Origin: Bacteroidales bacterium
Lineage (GTDB): Bacteria > Bacteroidota > Bacteroidia > Bacteroidales > UBA932
Reading direction: 5' to 3'
Length of the DNA: 59,547 nt
Assembly (NCBI GenBank): GCA_016290415.1
Contig: JAEETP010000007.1
Location: forward strand, 1-59,547
Of the stretch, positions 16,653 through 25,722 are shown piece by piece (the first letter of the stretch is position 1; every line of letters begins with the position of its first letter). The notes beneath the pieces were generated by a model. It was not told where the DNA came from, ran no database searches, and saw nothing but the letters and a program-made list of their open reading frames with translations. Made by a program: the position numbers and the translations under genes.

Positions 16653-18237
16653 TCTTTACCGCTGTCAATATCAGGTTGTCGGTCTGGTGATATATCGGAT
16701 AGAAGGCATTGTCGCCCATAGGTGTATAACGGGCAATGAGCGCCTTGATTTGCATAAGCATATACTCTTTGGAGGTCTCCCACTCCCCTTCTTTGGGCAC
16801 CGACTCATTCTTGGCGGCGAACTGCAGGAACCCGCGCTCGAGGTCCATACCGTCTATGAATTTGTCAAAACTCTCCATAGTGCGGCAGGCAGAAATCTGG
16901 CCTGCGTGGCCGTCCAGCACCTCGTTGGCATATTTAATCTGGAGACCCTTTCGGTTGCAGTCCACGTAAAAATCGGTCACGGCAATGGTATCCACCGGGA
17001 CGAAGACGTCGGGCACGATGCCGCCGCCGCCATATACGGTGCGGCCGCCCACGGTTTTGAATTTCTCCAGTTCGTCCAGCTTGATGCTGTCGGCAGAGAA
17101 CATCTCGCCGCTGGCATAGCGCTCGTAAATCTCCATTTCATAGTCTTCGCTGTAAGGCTTCTGGATGCAGCGGCCGCTGGGGGTGTAATACCTTGCCACT
17201 GTGAGCCTTATGCCGGACCCGTCGGAGAAATAGACGGGCTCCTGCACCAGTCCCTTGCCAAACGAACGCACGCCGTAGATGGTGCCGCGGTCGTTGTCCT
17301 GCACGGCGCCGGCAAAGATTTCACTGGCGGAGGCGCTGGTGGAATTTATCAGCACGGCTATGGGAAGGTCCTTGTTGCGGCCGCGGCCGTCTGCCCTGAG
17401 GTCGGTGCGGGGACGGGCCTTGCCCTGCATATAGACTATCATCTCGCCTGCCTCCATAAACTCATTGGCCAGCATCATTGCCTGGTCCAGATAGCCGCCG
17501 GTGTTGTCGCGAAGGTCAAACACCAGGCGCTTCATACCGCTGTCCTTGAGTTTGTCGCAGGCCTGCACGAACTCGGCGTAGGTGGTGCGGGCAAACTTGC
17601 TTAGCTTGATGTAGCCGGTGGTGTCGTTTATCATATAGGCCACGTCCACGCTGTGGACAGGGATTTTGTCGCGGGTGATGGTGAAGGGTATCAGCTCGTC
17701 GCTGCCGTAGCGCAGCACGCTGATGACCACCTTGGTCCCCTTGGGGCCGCGCATCAGCGATATCATAGTATCCTGCTCCATCTTGACGCCGGCAATGTTG
17801 CGGTCGTCCACTTTGATCACGCGGTCACCTACCCTGAGGCCAGCCCTCTCGGAAGGGCCGCCGGTGATCACGGAATTCACCACTACGGTGTCGTTGGGCA
17901 CATTGAACTGGATGCCTATTCCCTCGAAGCCGCCCGAGAGCGACTCCTCAGCCTCTTTAAGCTCTTCCGGGGGAAGATACACAGAGTGGGGATCCAGCTC
18001 TTTCATCACATTGGGGATGATGTCCTCGATGACCTTCTTGTGGTCTATCTCATCCACATAATTCTTATCCACACTCTCCAGCACCAGCATCAGCTTGGAC
18101 CAGTCGGAATCTATGGAATTGACATCCACCTTGGGCTGGCGCGGGGTAAAGGCACGCCATATTACAATGGCCGCCAGGGCAATGGTAATCACCCAAAGTA
18201 TCGGGCGCAGTATCTTGTAAAACTTATTCTCACTCAT
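16636..18237 (-). CDS. C-terminal processing protease (S41, PDZ)
   Basis: 533 residues. N-terminal membrane anchor at about 9-28, a PDZ domain at about 95-165 (GIGIQFNVPNDTVVVNSVITGGPSERAGLRVGDRV), and an S41 catalytic domain at about 195-370. The Ser-Lys dyad is present: serine in STSASASEIF (about 302) and lysine in FGKGLVQ (about 327), with the usual spacing of about 25. FDLRDNTGGYL is the oxyanion-side strand. The C-terminal 130 residues form a family-specific extension. Such enzymes trim or degrade envelope proteins. It overlaps the deaminase gene by 8 bp and the GSCFA gene by 17 bp. Confidence 0.93.
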   Translation of the reverse strand: MSENKFYKILRPILWVITIALAAIVIWRAFTPRQPKVDVNSIDSDWSKLMLVLESVDKNYVDEIDHKKVIEDIIPNVMKELDPHSVYLPPEELKEAEESLSGGFEGIGIQFNVPNDTVVVNSVITGGPSERAGLRVGDRVIKVDDRNIAGVKMEQDTMISLMRGPKGTKVVISVLRYGSDELIPFTITRDKIPVHSVDVAYMINDTTGYIKLSKFARTTYAEFVQACDKLKDSGMKRLVFDLRDNTGGYLDQAMMLANEFMEAGEMIVYMQGKARPRTDLRADGRGRNKDLPIAVLINSTSASASEIFAGAVQDNDRGTIYGVRSFGKGLVQEPVYFSDGSGIRLTVARYYTPSGRCIQKPYSEDYEMEIYERYASGEMFSADSIKLDELEKFKTVGGRTVYGGGGIVPDVFVPVDTIAVTDFYVDCNRKGLQIKYANEVLDGHAGQISACRTMESFDKFIDGMDLERGFLQFAAKNESVPKEGEWETSKEYMLMQIKALIARYTPMGDNAFYPIYHQTDNLILTAVKNEAHD

Positions 18238-18646
18238 ATTTGCAAACCTCTATACCGGCCCTGCGCAGAAGATCCAGGCCGTCTGTAATCCTGTATTCGC
18301 GACGGTACACAACCCTTTTTATACCGCTTTGGATTATGAGCTTGGCACACTCCATACAAGGCGAGTCGGTGACATAAAGGGTGGCCCCTTCGCTGGAGTT
18401 GTTACTCATTGCCACTTTGGTGATGGCGTTGGCCTCGGCGTGCAGCACATACGGCTTGGTGACCCCGTTTTCTTCGCACACGTTTTCAAAGCCGCGCGGG
18501 GTGCCGTTGTAGCCGTCGGAAATAATCATCCTGTCCTTGACAATCAATGCCCCGACCTGACGCCGCTGGCAATATGAATTGCGGGCCCAGATATCTGCCA
18601 TATCCAGGTAGCTCTTGTCGAATTGTATTTGCTTTTCGTCGTTCAT
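18230..18646 (-). CDS. Deoxycytidylate deaminase family protein
   Basis: 138 residues. Zinc-dependent deaminase fold: HAEAN gives the zinc ligand His69 and catalytic Glu71, and PCMEC gives ligands Cys97 and Cys100. The substrate-loop residues in VGALIVKDRMIISDGYNGTPRGFEN match dCMP deaminases (ComEB type), which supply dUMP for thymidylate synthesis. Free cytidine deaminase is less likely because of this loop. Start MNDEKQIQFDKSY is the only good one. It is 12 bp after the ABC exporter gene and overlaps the protease gene. Confidence 0.92.
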   Translation of the reverse strand: MNDEKQIQFDKSYLDMADIWARNSYCQRRQVGALIVKDRMIISDGYNGTPRGFENVCEENGVTKPYVLHAEANAITKVAMSNNSSEGATLYVTDSPCMECAKLIIQSGIKRVVYRREYRITDGLDLLRRAGIEVCKYE

Positions 18647-18658
18647 ATATCGTAAAAA

Positions 18659-20488
18659 CTATTCCGAAACAGATTGCAATGAGCAAAGATGCGAATAAAG
18701 CCCGCCTTTTGCAAGCAATTCGCGATGAGTTCCGCGCTCTGCTATTCTGCCGTCTTGCAGCACTATGATTTCGTCTGCATTATGGATGGTAGAGAGCCGG
18801 TGGGCAATCACCAGGCAGGTGCGGTTTTCCATAAGGCGCGTGAGGGCGTCCTGAACCAGCCTCTCGCTCTCGGTGTCCAGGGCGCTGGTGGCCTCGTCCA
18901 GAATCAGCACCGGCGGGTTCTTGAGCACCGCGCGGGCTATTGCGATACGCTGCCGCTGACCGCCGGAGAGGCGGGATCCGCGGTCGCCTATGTTGGTCTG
19001 ATAGCCCTTGGGCAAGGCGCTGATAAATTCGTGGGCATTGGCAACCCGGGCCGCCTGCTCCACGTCGGTTTCGCCGACACCTTCCATACCGAAGGTGATA
19101 TTATTATATACGGAGTCGTTGAAAAGGATGGATTCCTGCGTAACCACTCCCAGCTGTGAGATAAGGTCGCCCATCCTGTAGCTGCGGATGTCCGTGCCGT
19201 CTATGCGGATGCTGCCGCCCGTCACGTCCCAGAACCGCGGGATAAGGTCTGCCAGGGTCGACTTTCCGGCACCAGAAGGGCCCACGATGGCCACCGTCTT
19301 CCCTTTGGGGATGGTGAAACTGATGTCTTTAAGCACCGGCCCGTCGCCATAGTCAAAAGTGACACTGTCAAACTCGATTCTGTCGCCAAAGGCAGCCAGA
19401 GGCTTGGCGTCAGGGGACTGTTTTATGCCGTTTTCGGCATCCAGGATGGCAAAGATGCGGCCGCCTGACACAAGGCCTTTCTGAATGCTTGCATATGCTG
19501 CAGCGATGGCCTTTGCCGGCTCCAGCACGCGCCACATAAAGCCTATGTACACCACGAAAGAGGGCCAGCTCATACCCAGCTGTCCGTGCAGGTTAAGCCA
19601 GCCGCCATATACCAGCACCAGCACCACCACCGTAATGCCCAGGAACTCCGACATCGGAGATGCCAGTTCCTGGCGGTTGCCCACGGCCTGGCTTATGCGC
19701 CTGTGCTCCCGGTTGTCCTTTTCGAACTGCCCTTCTACATATTTCTCTGCATTGAAGGCCTTGATAATGCGGCTGCCCGAGATGGCCTCTTCGAACCGGC
19801 TGGTGATGCGCCCCATCAGACTCTGGGTCACCGCCGCCTCGCGCCGGAGATTGTGGGTGATGCGGCTTATCACAAAGGCCGACAGGGGTATCGCCACCAG
19901 CGCCACCCAGGTCAGTTTGGGAGACATATAGAACAACATCGCCAGAAAGCCTATAACCAGCAGCGGCTCTCGGAAAATGATGTGGAAACTGCTGGCCACG
20001 GTGTTCTGCACTTCACTGACATCGTTGGATATGCTGGAGAGGATGTCGCCCTTTCGCTTGTCGCTGAAATAGCCTATGTCCAGAGAGCAGATCTTGGCAA
20101 AGAGGTCGCGGCGGATGTTCTGCATCAGGCGGGTTTTCATACTCACCAGAATCCGCTGCGAAAGGTAGCGGCAGATGTTGGAAAGCAGCGACGCCGCAAT
20201 CAGCGCCAGCGCCACGAACCACAGCCCGTGCATCACCCCCTTGGAGAGGATGGTGTCGCCCAGCAGATACTGGAACAGCTGCTCAAAATACCCTACGCTG
20301 AAAGAGAACTCCGGCCTGGCGGTTACTCCCGTCATGGTGGAGGGCTCAAAAAGCACCGACAGCACCGGCCCTATCAACGCAAAATTGGCTATACCGAATA
20401 TCACCGACAGAATCGACAATACCAGATAGCCGGGCCAGTAGCGGCTGTAGGGTTTGGCGTAAGAAAGTATCCTCCTGAACGTGGACAT
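18659..20488 (-). CDS. ABC exporter, ATPase fused to permease (MsbA-like)
   Basis: 609 residues from the second ATG (20488, MSTFRRILSYAKPY). The first ATG at 20497 adds only three residues. Six membrane helices occupy about 20-330. The ATPase domain shows Walker A GPSGAGKST (about 405), signature LSGGQRQRIAIARA (about 510), Walker B VLILDEATSALD and the H-loop IAHRLSTI. This is the half-transporter architecture of MsbA-type lipid or drug exporters. Bacteroidota often carry such a gene as the lipid A flippase, but the substrate cannot be read from sequence. It is first in the deaminase-protease-GSCFA-asnS-udk-tonB run. Confidence 0.9.
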   Translation of the reverse strand: MSTFRRILSYAKPYSRYWPGYLVLSILSVIFGIANFALIGPVLSVLFEPSTMTGVTARPEFSFSVGYFEQLFQYLLGDTILSKGVMHGLWFVALALIAASLLSNICRYLSQRILVSMKTRLMQNIRRDLFAKICSLDIGYFSDKRKGDILSSISNDVSEVQNTVASSFHIIFREPLLVIGFLAMLFYMSPKLTWVALVAIPLSAFVISRITHNLRREAAVTQSLMGRITSRFEEAISGSRIIKAFNAEKYVEGQFEKDNREHRRISQAVGNRQELASPMSEFLGITVVVLVLVYGGWLNLHGQLGMSWPSFVVYIGFMWRVLEPAKAIAAAYASIQKGLVSGGRIFAILDAENGIKQSPDAKPLAAFGDRIEFDSVTFDYGDGPVLKDISFTIPKGKTVAIVGPSGAGKSTLADLIPRFWDVTGGSIRIDGTDIRSYRMGDLISQLGVVTQESILFNDSVYNNITFGMEGVGETDVEQAARVANAHEFISALPKGYQTNIGDRGSRLSGGQRQRIAIARAVLKNPPVLILDEATSALDTESERLVQDALTRLMENRTCLVIAHRLSTIHNADEIIVLQDGRIAERGTHRELLAKGGLYSHLCSLQSVSE

Positions 20489-20506
20489 AGTATCCATTTA
20501 TCAAAA

Positions 20507-20536
20507 CGCAGTATGTCGAATTACCGGCATACTGCG
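20507..20536 (-). terminator. Terminator between the FKBP gene and the ABC exporter
   Basis: Perfect 9 bp stem (20507-20515 with 20528-20536), 12-base loop, followed on the minus strand by TTTT. It lies 26 bp after the FKBP stop and 19 bp before the exporter start. Confidence 0.7.
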
Positions 20537-20561
20537 CTTTGTTACCAGTCTTGGGACCGGA

Positions 20562-21278
20562 TTATTTATTCTCTTCTTCTTTCTCTACGAAAGGAAGTAT
20601 CTCGTGAAGCTCAACTTTGAACTTCAGTGTCTGGTTGGGGCCCATAGGGCCACGGGGACCGTATGCCAGCTCTGAAGGAATCCAGAGGGTAACCTCGCTG
20701 CCTTCGTCGCACTTCATAAGACCATCCTGCCAACCTTCGATAACGCGGTTAAGAGGGAAAGAGACGGTGTCGTTGCGCTCGTAAGAAGAGTCAAATACCT
20801 TACCGTCCAGAGTTGTACCCTCGTAGCTAACCTTAACGGTATCCTTGATACTGGTGGGGAACTTGCCGTTACCAGGGCGTACTATTAAGTACTGAACACC
20901 CTTGGGAGTCATCTCAACACCCTCTGCTGTAGCGTTCTTTGCAAGGAACTCTTCGCCAGTCTTCTTATTGACCTCAGCGAGAACAGAGTCACGCTTTTGC
21001 ATAAATGTGGTCATATGCTGGTTTACAAACATCTGATCCAGACCTTCTTTTCCTTTGAGTGCATCTTTGAAACCACGAACCACTGCATTGTAGTTCATAT
21101 CGCCAAGATTGTTGTTGGTGATTGCCTGTGCATAGAACACGCCAAGTGCATAACTGGCATCGTCTACATCGGCTTTGGTGATACCCTCGGGCTGCTTTTC
21201 AACGGAAGGAGCGTTGTAGCAAGCCACAGTCATCAGCGCTGCAAAAGCGCAAACTGCGAATAATTTGATTGCTTTCAT
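20562..21278 (-). CDS. FKBP-type peptidyl-prolyl isomerase lipoprotein
   Basis: 238 residues. Lipoprotein signal with lipidated Cys20 (LMTVAC). Residues about 30-115 form the helical dimerisation domain seen in FkpA/Mip proteins (DDASYALGVFYAQAI...). Residues about 120-232 form the FKBP domain, with VKVSYEGTTLDGKVFDSSYERNDTVSFPLNRVIEGWQDGL and the YGPRGPMGPNQTLKFKVELHEI end. It should catalyse proline isomerisation and chaperone exported proteins. The promoter lies at 21326-21358 on the minus strand, divergent from recQ, and a terminator follows at 20507-20536, so it is probably a single-gene transcript. Confidence 0.94.
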   Translation of the reverse strand: MKAIKLFAVCAFAALMTVACYNAPSVEKQPEGITKADVDDASYALGVFYAQAITNNNLGDMNYNAVVRGFKDALKGKEGLDQMFVNQHMTTFMQKRDSVLAEVNKKTGEEFLAKNATAEGVEMTPKGVQYLIVRPGNGKFPTSIKDTVKVSYEGTTLDGKVFDSSYERNDTVSFPLNRVIEGWQDGLMKCDEGSEVTLWIPSELAYGPRGPMGPNQTLKFKVELHEILPFVEKEEENK

Positions 21279-21325
21279 TTTTTAATTAAATATTTTAAAC
21301 TCTTTAATTGTCTTATTTAGAACTG

Positions 21326-21358
21326 CAAATATACTCATTATTTATTAATACGGGCAAA
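21326..21358 (-). promoter_or_regulatory. Promoter of the FKBP gene
   Basis: On the minus strand, TTTG (21355-21358), 21 bases, TATATTTG (21326-21333). It leaves a 5' leader of about 40 bases. Confidence 0.7.
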
Positions 21359-21374
21359 AATGTGTATAAGTTTT

Positions 21375-21406
21375 TTTGGCAGTGTCCCAATAAAAAGGTA
21401 TATTTG
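21375..21406 (+). promoter_or_regulatory. Promoter of recQ
   Basis: TTTG (21375-21378), 20 bases, TATATTTG (21399-21406), 29 bases before the ATG at 21436. Its position is incompatible with the TTG at 21421 being far inside the gene, and supports a start near 21436. Confidence 0.7.
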
Positions 21407-21435
21407 ATATTCGGGAAGAATTGTTTTTAACGTTT

Positions 21436-23643
21436 ATGACCGTCAGCAAAGAAGCCATCCATCAGAAACTCAAGAAGTTTTTCGGTTTCGACTCTTTCAA
21501 GGGCAACCAGGAGGAGATTATCACCCACCTGATTGGCGGCGGTGACGCTTTTGTGCTGATGCCCACCGGCGGCGGCAAGTCGCTGTGCTATCAGCTCCCG
21601 GCGCTTTGCCTGCCGGGCTGCGCCATTGTGATTTCTCCGCTGATCGCGCTTATGAAAAACCAGGTGGACGCCCTGCGCGAGTTTGTGCAGAGCGAAGACA
21701 GCAGCGCGATAGCCCATTTTCTTAATTCTTCGCTGAGCAAGACACAGATCCAGCAGGTCCGCGCCGACTTGACCGCCGGCCGCACCAAGCTGCTTTACGT
21801 CGCCCCCGAATCGCTTACCAAAGAAGAGAATATCGCGATGCTCAAGACCATCCCGATATCGTTCTATGCGATTGACGAGGCGCACTGTATCTCCGAATGG
21901 GGGCACGACTTCCGGCCGGAATACCGCCGCATAAACGAGATTGTGTCCCAGATTGGCAAGGCGCCTATGATTGCCCTCACCGCCACCGCCACTCCCAAGG
22001 TCCAGAGCGATATCCAGAAGAATCTGGGGATGACCCACGCCAAGGTCTTCAAATCTTCTTTCAACCGGCCCAATCTCTATTATGAAATAAGGGACAAGAC
22101 CGACGCCAAGCGCGAGATCATCAAATTCATAAAAGAGAATCCCGGCAAGAGCGGCATCATCTACTGCCTGAGCCGCAAGAAGGTAGAGGAGCTCTCGGAG
22201 CTGTTGAACGTGAACGGCATCAAGGCCCGTCCCTACCACGCCGGGCTGGACGCCGCCACCCGTGCCGCCAACCAGGACGACTTTCTGATGGAGAGGGCCG
22301 ATGTGATTGTGGCCACCATCGCCTTCGGTATGGGCATTGACAAGCCCGACGTGCGGTTTGTGATTCACTACGACGTGCCCAAGAGCCTGGAGGGCTACTA
22401 TCAGGAGACGGGCCGCGCCGGCCGCGACGGAGGCGAAGGCAAGTGCATCACCTTCTACAACCACAAGGACATCCAGAAGCTGGAGAAGTTTATGCAGGGC
22501 AAGCCCATCTCGGAGCAGGAGATTGGCAAGCAGCTGCTACTGGACGTGGTTTCCTATGCAGAGAGCAACCAGTGCCGCCGCAAGATACTGCTCAACTATT
22601 TTGGCGAGGACTACAACCAGGACAACTGCGGCTGCTGCGACAACTGCCTCTACCCCAAAGAGCAGTTTGACGGGCAGAAAGATATGCTAAACGTTATGGA
22701 GCTGATACTTTCCCTGAAAGAGAATTTCAAGACGGAGCATCTGGCCGACATTCTGGCCGGAGTCTCCAACTCCATAATAAAGTCATATAACCACCACAAG
22801 CATCCCCTGTTCGGCATTGGCCGCGAAAAAGGGCAGCGCTTCTGGGCGGCGGTGATACGCCAGGGCCTGGTGTTGCACCTGCTGGACAAGGACATAGACA
22901 AGTACGGCCTTATAAACATCACCGCCAAGGGTATGGAATTCCGCAGGATGCCATACCCCATAATGCTCACCGAGCAGCGCTCGTTTGCCGAGTGTGACGA
23001 CGATGACGACGACAACCCCATTGCCCGCAACAAGCCCGTGGGCGGCGGCGGTGGCGACCAGACCCTGCTCAAGGTGCTCAAGAGTGTCCGGGAAAACCTC
23101 TCCCGCAAGCTCAACCTCCCGCCGTGGGTCATATTTGCCGACCCGTCGCTGGAAGATATGTCCATCCTGTACCCCATCACCCTGGAAGAGCTTCATCACT
23201 GTCAGGGCGTGGGCGAAGGCAAGGCCCGCAAGTTTGGCGGCGAATTCATCAAGGTCATCAGCCAGTATGTAGAAGACAACGACATCCTGCGCCCCGACGA
23301 CATTCTGGTGCGCAACGTTGCCAACAAATCGGCCAACAAGATCTTCATTATCCAGAGCATAGACCGCAAGATGCCTTTCGAGGACATCTGCCAGATGAAG
23401 GGTATGGATATGAGCGAGTTGCTGGACGAGATAGAGTCCATTGTGAACTCCGGAACCCGCATCAACATAGACTATTACATCCACCGCGCCGTGGACCCCG
23501 ACGATATGGAGGACATCTATGAATATTTCAGGGAAGAGGCCCACAGCGACTCCATTGACGAGGCTATGCGCGACCTTGGCGACTACGACGAGATCGAGGT
23601 CCGCCTGGTGCGCATCAAATTCATTTCTGAGATAGGAAACTAA
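21436..23643 (+). CDS. recQ: ATP-dependent DNA helicase RecQ
   Basis: 735 residues from ATG 21436 (MTVSKEAIHQKLKKFFGF). Unwinds DNA 3' to 5' in recombination and fork repair. Walker A PTGGGKS, DEAH box in IDEAHC, motif VI QETGRAGRD. The four-cysteine zinc domain is intact (CRRKILLNYF...NCGCCDNC), followed by the winged-helix RQC region. An acidic linker (DDDDDD) then leads to an HRDC domain (LLKVLKSVRENLSRKLNLPPWVIF). The extra C-terminal helical domain (about 615-735) is the extension common in Bacteroidota RecQ. The 3' end overlaps the convergent miaA by 4 bp. Confidence 0.96.
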   Translation: MTVSKEAIHQKLKKFFGFDSFKGNQEEIITHLIGGGDAFVLMPTGGGKSLCYQLPALCLPGCAIVISPLIALMKNQVDALREFVQSEDSSAIAHFLNSSLSKTQIQQVRADLTAGRTKLLYVAPESLTKEENIAMLKTIPISFYAIDEAHCISEWGHDFRPEYRRINEIVSQIGKAPMIALTATATPKVQSDIQKNLGMTHAKVFKSSFNRPNLYYEIRDKTDAKREIIKFIKENPGKSGIIYCLSRKKVEELSELLNVNGIKARPYHAGLDAATRAANQDDFLMERADVIVATIAFGMGIDKPDVRFVIHYDVPKSLEGYYQETGRAGRDGGEGKCITFYNHKDIQKLEKFMQGKPISEQEIGKQLLLDVVSYAESNQCRRKILLNYFGEDYNQDNCGCCDNCLYPKEQFDGQKDMLNVMELILSLKENFKTEHLADILAGVSNSIIKSYNHHKHPLFGIGREKGQRFWAAVIRQGLVLHLLDKDIDKYGLINITAKGMEFRRMPYPIMLTEQRSFAECDDDDDDNPIARNKPVGGGGGDQTLLKVLKSVRENLSRKLNLPPWVIFADPSLEDMSILYPITLEELHHCQGVGEGKARKFGGEFIKVISQYVEDNDILRPDDILVRNVANKSANKIFIIQSIDRKMPFEDICQMKGMDMSELLDEIESIVNSGTRINIDYYIHRAVDPDDMEDIYEYFREEAHSDSIDEAMRDLGDYDEIEVRLVRIKFISEIGN

Positions 23644-24503
23644 TCCAGGTCAATCCATTTTATGGAGCTGTCCCTGCGCCAGTAGGTCATCTGCTTTTTG
23701 GCGTAGTGACGGGTATTGCGCTTGATGAGCCGCACCGCCTCTTCCAGCGGGTACTCCCCGTCAAAATAACCGAACAACTCTTTGTAGCCCACGGTATTCA
23801 GTGCCGGCCGGCTGCGGAACGGCAGCAACCCTCTCGCCTCCTGCTCCAGCCCCTGACTCATCATCTCGTCCACGCGGGCGTCGATTCTCTGGTAAAGGGC
23901 CTCACGGCCCCGTCTGAGGCCTATTTTTTCTATTTCGAACGGACGCTGCTTGGCACTGGCGCTCTTGTAAGAAGAGAATTTGCGGCCGGTGGCTATGGTC
24001 ACCTCCAGCGCCCGCACCACCCGCTGCCGGTTGGATATGTCTATAGCTTCGTAAGATTCGGGGTCAAGGCGCTTCAACTCTGCCTGCAAAGCCTCCAGCC
24101 CTTCGTTTTCCAGCCTGGAAGTAAGATCTTCCCTGAGATTGAGGTCGGCGGCGGGAAAGTCGTCCAGACCGCTGACAAGCGCATCGATATAAAAGCCGCT
24201 GCCGCCGGTGGCCACCAGGGTGTCGTGGGTCTTGAACAGCTCTTCCAGCAGCGCCATTGCCTCCAGCTCAAAGATGCCGGCGGTGTAGTGCTCTTCCACC
24301 GAATGATTGGCTATCAGATAGTGCTTTACGGCGTGCAGCTGCTCCGGCGTGGGACGCGCCACGCCTATGTTCATCTCTTTGAAAATCTGCCTTGAGTCGC
24401 AATTGATAATGGGAGAAGAGAGCTCCCGGGCACGATTGAGTGCAAAGTCGCTCTTTCCCACGGCCGTAGGGCCCAGGATTATGAGCAGCTTTTTATTCGT
24501 CAT
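23640..24503 (-). CDS. miaA: tRNA dimethylallyltransferase
   Basis: 287 residues from ATG 24503 (MTNKKLLIILGPTAVGKS). Adds the dimethylallyl group to A37 of tRNAs reading UNN codons. P-loop GPTAVGKS, then INCDSRQIFKEMNIGVARP, VATGGSGFYIDAL and NRQRVVRALEV, all diagnostic. The C-terminal KRNTRHYAKKQMTYWRRD is the tRNA-binding end. The start lies inside the 3' end of the upstream pRiA4b-type gene (11 bp overlap), so the two are probably translationally coupled. It converges with recQ. Confidence 0.95.
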   Translation of the reverse strand: MTNKKLLIILGPTAVGKSDFALNRARELSSPIINCDSRQIFKEMNIGVARPTPEQLHAVKHYLIANHSVEEHYTAGIFELEAMALLEELFKTHDTLVATGGSGFYIDALVSGLDDFPAADLNLREDLTSRLENEGLEALQAELKRLDPESYEAIDISNRQRVVRALEVTIATGRKFSSYKSASAKQRPFEIEKIGLRRGREALYQRIDARVDEMMSQGLEQEARGLLPFRSRPALNTVGYKELFGYFDGEYPLEEAVRLIKRNTRHYAKKQMTYWRRDSSIKWIDLD

Positions 24504-25050
24504 CCTGCACCCCGTCAAGACCGCCGTCGTAGATCTCCTCTACCTCGTCGTCATCATCTTCGTCTTCATCGTCATCGTCGTCAGGAAGTTCGCCGGCAGC
24601 CAGTTTGGCACCGCGAACCGGAGATTCGTACATATAATCTTCGTACTTGTCGGCAAACTGGGAGGGGTTGTGGCCTTTCTCGCCCACTATGCAGGGGTAG
24701 CTCATTCTGGGCTCCTCCGGCATTTCGCCCTCGAACTCGAGATTGATGATGCGCTCCGGCCTGAGGTTGTATACAAACTCTATCTTTACCTGGCCACGGG
24801 AGATGATGTCGGCAAAAGTGATGTTGTCCAGGCTGCCGTCGCCAAGGTCAAACAAACCGTAGCGGCCGGTGCAGACACCCTTGTCGTTGAATGCACGGTA
24901 AATGACCATCTGGTCTGTGGAGAAGCACAGCTCAGAGAGGATGTAGCGGTTGAACCGGAACAGATTCATATCGGGGCGGACCGCAAACTCACGCATAAAT
25001 ACCTTGCTATAAGGTATAGTAGCCTTGAACTTATACACCATATTTGCCAT
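24493..25050 (-). CDS. Plasmid pRiA4b ORF-3-like domain protein
   Basis: 185 residues. The first 110 residues (MVYKFKATIPYSKVFMREFAVRPDMNLFRFNRYIL and the later ITFADIISRGQVKIEFVYN...ERIINLEFEG) fit the pRiA4b ORF-3-like fold, a small family of unknown function that in other bacteria occurs with mobile elements but in Bacteroidota is a stable chromosomal gene. The C-terminus is a very acidic tail (PDDDDDEDEDDDDEVEEI) that overlaps the miaA start. It is divergent from yigZ, with abutting promoters. Biochemical role not known. Confidence 0.75.
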   Translation of the reverse strand: MANMVYKFKATIPYSKVFMREFAVRPDMNLFRFNRYILSELCFSTDQMVIYRAFNDKGVCTGRYGLFDLGDGSLDNITFADIISRGQVKIEFVYNLRPERIINLEFEGEMPEEPRMSYPCIVGEKGHNPSQFADKYEDYMYESPVRGAKLAAGELPDDDDDEDEDDDDEVEEIYDGGLDGVQDDE

Positions 25051-25063
25051 AGTAAGTCACTTG

Positions 25064-25079
25064 TATCTTTGCAAAAGTA
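25064..25079. promoter_or_regulatory. Abutting divergent -7 boxes for yigZ and the pRiA4b gene
   Basis: TATCTTTG on the plus strand (25064-25071) is directly followed by TACTTTTG on the minus strand (25072-25079). For the minus promoter a -33 TTG is at 25100-25102 with 20 bases between. Both match the Bacteroidota consensus, and two polymerases could not occupy them at once. Confidence 0.6.
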
Positions 25080-25107
25080 CAAAAAATGGCGTAAATTCGC
25101 AATTCAA

Positions 25108-25722
25108 ATGAACCCTAATCCGCAATCGGCTATAGATTGCTACAAGAGCATCGGCGCCTTGTCCAAAGGTATCTATAAGGACAAGGGGAGCAAGTTTCTC
25201 TCTTTCGCTTTTCCCGTGACCGGCGAAGACCAGGCTAAAGCTCTGATTTCCAACCTGAAGAAAGACTATTTCGACGCCAGGCATCACTGCTGGGCATACA
25301 GGATCGGGCACACCGGCGAGACTTTCCGCTACAACGACGACGGGGAGCCATCTTCCACCGCCGGAAAGCCTATTTACGGGCAGATTCTTTCAAATGAGCT
25401 GAGCGACATACTGATTGTGGTGGTGCGCTATTTCGGCGGCATCCTGCTGGGCACTTCCGGCCTGATTGTGGCCTACAAGTCGGCCGCTGTAGATGCCATT
25501 GCCAACGCCCAGATCATAGAGAAGATTGCCACGGTGCGCTGCAGGGTGGAATTTGACTACCTTCAGATGAACGCCGTGATGAAGTGCCTGAAAGATTTTC
25601 AGCTGGCGCCCCAGAACACCGTTTTCGAAAACGCCTGTTCGCTGGAGGTGGACGTGCGGCTCACTATGGAGCACTCCTTTTTAGAATCAATGAATAAAAT
25701 TTGCATATGCACAAAAGTCTGA
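25108..25722 (+). CDS. yigZ: YigZ/IMPACT family protein
   Basis: 204 residues from ATG 25108 ([16 protein letters not shown]). An in-frame reading continues far upstream but without family features. The N-terminal UPF0029 domain is clear: [42 protein letters not shown] and [24 protein letters not shown], followed by the smaller C-terminal ferredoxin-like domain (about 130-200). IMPACT in eukaryotes inhibits Gcn2. In bacteria the role is unclear. The 3' end overlaps pyrB by 16 bp, so it heads the pyrB-pyrI run. Confidence 0.92.
   Translation: MNPNPQSAIDCYKSIGALSKGIYKDKGSKFLSFAFPVTGEDQAKALISNLKKDYFDARHHCWAYRIGHTGETFRYNDDGEPSSTAGKPIYGQILSNELSDILIVVVRYFGGILLGTSGLIVAYKSAAVDAIANAQIIEKIATVRCRVEFDYLQMNAVMKCLKDFQLAPQNTVFENACSLEVDVRLTMEHSFLESMNKICICTKV

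Noticed and set aside
24493..25050. Insertion-sequence passenger gene
   Set aside because: pRiA4b-type proteins are sometimes labelled IS1096 passengers, but no transposase or inverted repeats flank this gene.
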